Below are positions 6,603-6,735 of a DNA stretch of 6,735 bases, piece after piece (the stretch's first letter is position 1; the number at the start of each line of letters is the position of its first letter). A model generated the notes under the pieces. It did not search any database, was not told the DNA's origin, and saw only the letters and a program-made list of their open reading frames with translations. The stretch covers positions 1 through 6,735 of the forward strand of contig JAIELM010000567.1 of NCBI GenBank assembly GCA_019752975.1, given 5' to 3'. The DNA is from Undibacterium sp. Its GTDB lineage: Bacteria; Pseudomonadota; Gammaproteobacteria; Burkholderiales; Burkholderiaceae_D. Both the position numbers and the translations under genes were made by a program.

Positions 6603-6735
6603 ATGGAGCCTGAGATATTGAGATACAATAAAGAGCAGGAGCCTATTCACCAGAAAATATGCGACTTACTCGCCAAGGAAATTGATGAGAATCTCGCCCT
6701 AGCTCAGAGCAAGATATGGCATGCACATCCAGTCT
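6603..6735 (+). CDS. DUF1801-family protein, 5' part
   Basis: The frame starts at ATG 6603 and is open to the right edge, giving 44 residues. The opening M-x-PEIL-x-YN, the middle ICDLLAKEID and the end KIWHAHPV are what I recall for the start of small soluble DUF1801 (YdhG-like) proteins, usually about 110-150 residues long. Some members are described as iron-chaperone-like, and the biochemical role of this one is unknown. The 179-base gap with its own possible promoter suggests it is transcribed apart from the kinase-regulator operon. The family call rests on 44 residues compared from memory. That it is a real gene is well supported by the ribosome binding site. Confidence 0.75.
   Translation, partial: MEPEILRYNKEQEPIHQKICDLLAKEIDENLALAQSKIWHAHPV

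Overview
The window reads as ordinary chromosomal DNA of a Gram-negative proteobacterium of moderate GC. A betaproteobacterium of the Oxalobacteraceae type or a gammaproteobacterium would both fit, but this rests on protein style and base composition only and is tentative. All recognised genes are on the + strand. I see no RNA genes, CRISPR array or insertion sequence.

Layout: (1) 1-399, the 3' part of an unrecognised multi-pass membrane protein that runs in from the left edge. (2) 451-2220, a secreted serine hydrolase of the class C beta-lactamase/penicillin-binding-protein fold with two tandem C-terminal DUF3471-like domains. (3) 2221-2441, a 221-base gap with a possible promoter and a 17-base dyad. 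(4) 2442-3950, a membrane sensor histidine kinase whose N-terminus matches the ethylene-binding transmembrane domain of plant ETR1 and cyanobacterial Etr1, followed by a PAS domain and a HisKA_2-type kinase core. (5) 3961-6423, a large response regulator with the order REC-PAS-PAS-GGDEF-EAL, 10 bases after the kinase stop. (6) 6424-6602, a 179-base gap with three inverted repeats. (7) 6603 to the right edge, the start of a DUF1801-family gene.

The core of the window is the kinase/regulator pair, almost certainly one operon. An ethylene-receptor-like membrane domain would sense a ligand, the HisKA_2 kinase would phosphorylate the REC domain (Asp-54), and the regulator would change cyclic-di-GMP through its GGDEF and EAL domains. 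The ethylene ligand is inferred from conserved copper-site residues (Cys-75, His-79) and other pocket residues. The circuit as a whole is inferred from adjacency and domain content.

The serine hydrolase and the flanking genes show no clear functional link to the signalling pair. Two start codons matter. Both signalling genes can be opened further upstream at TTG codons (2430 and 3919), but the ATGs at 2442 and 3961 fit the families better.
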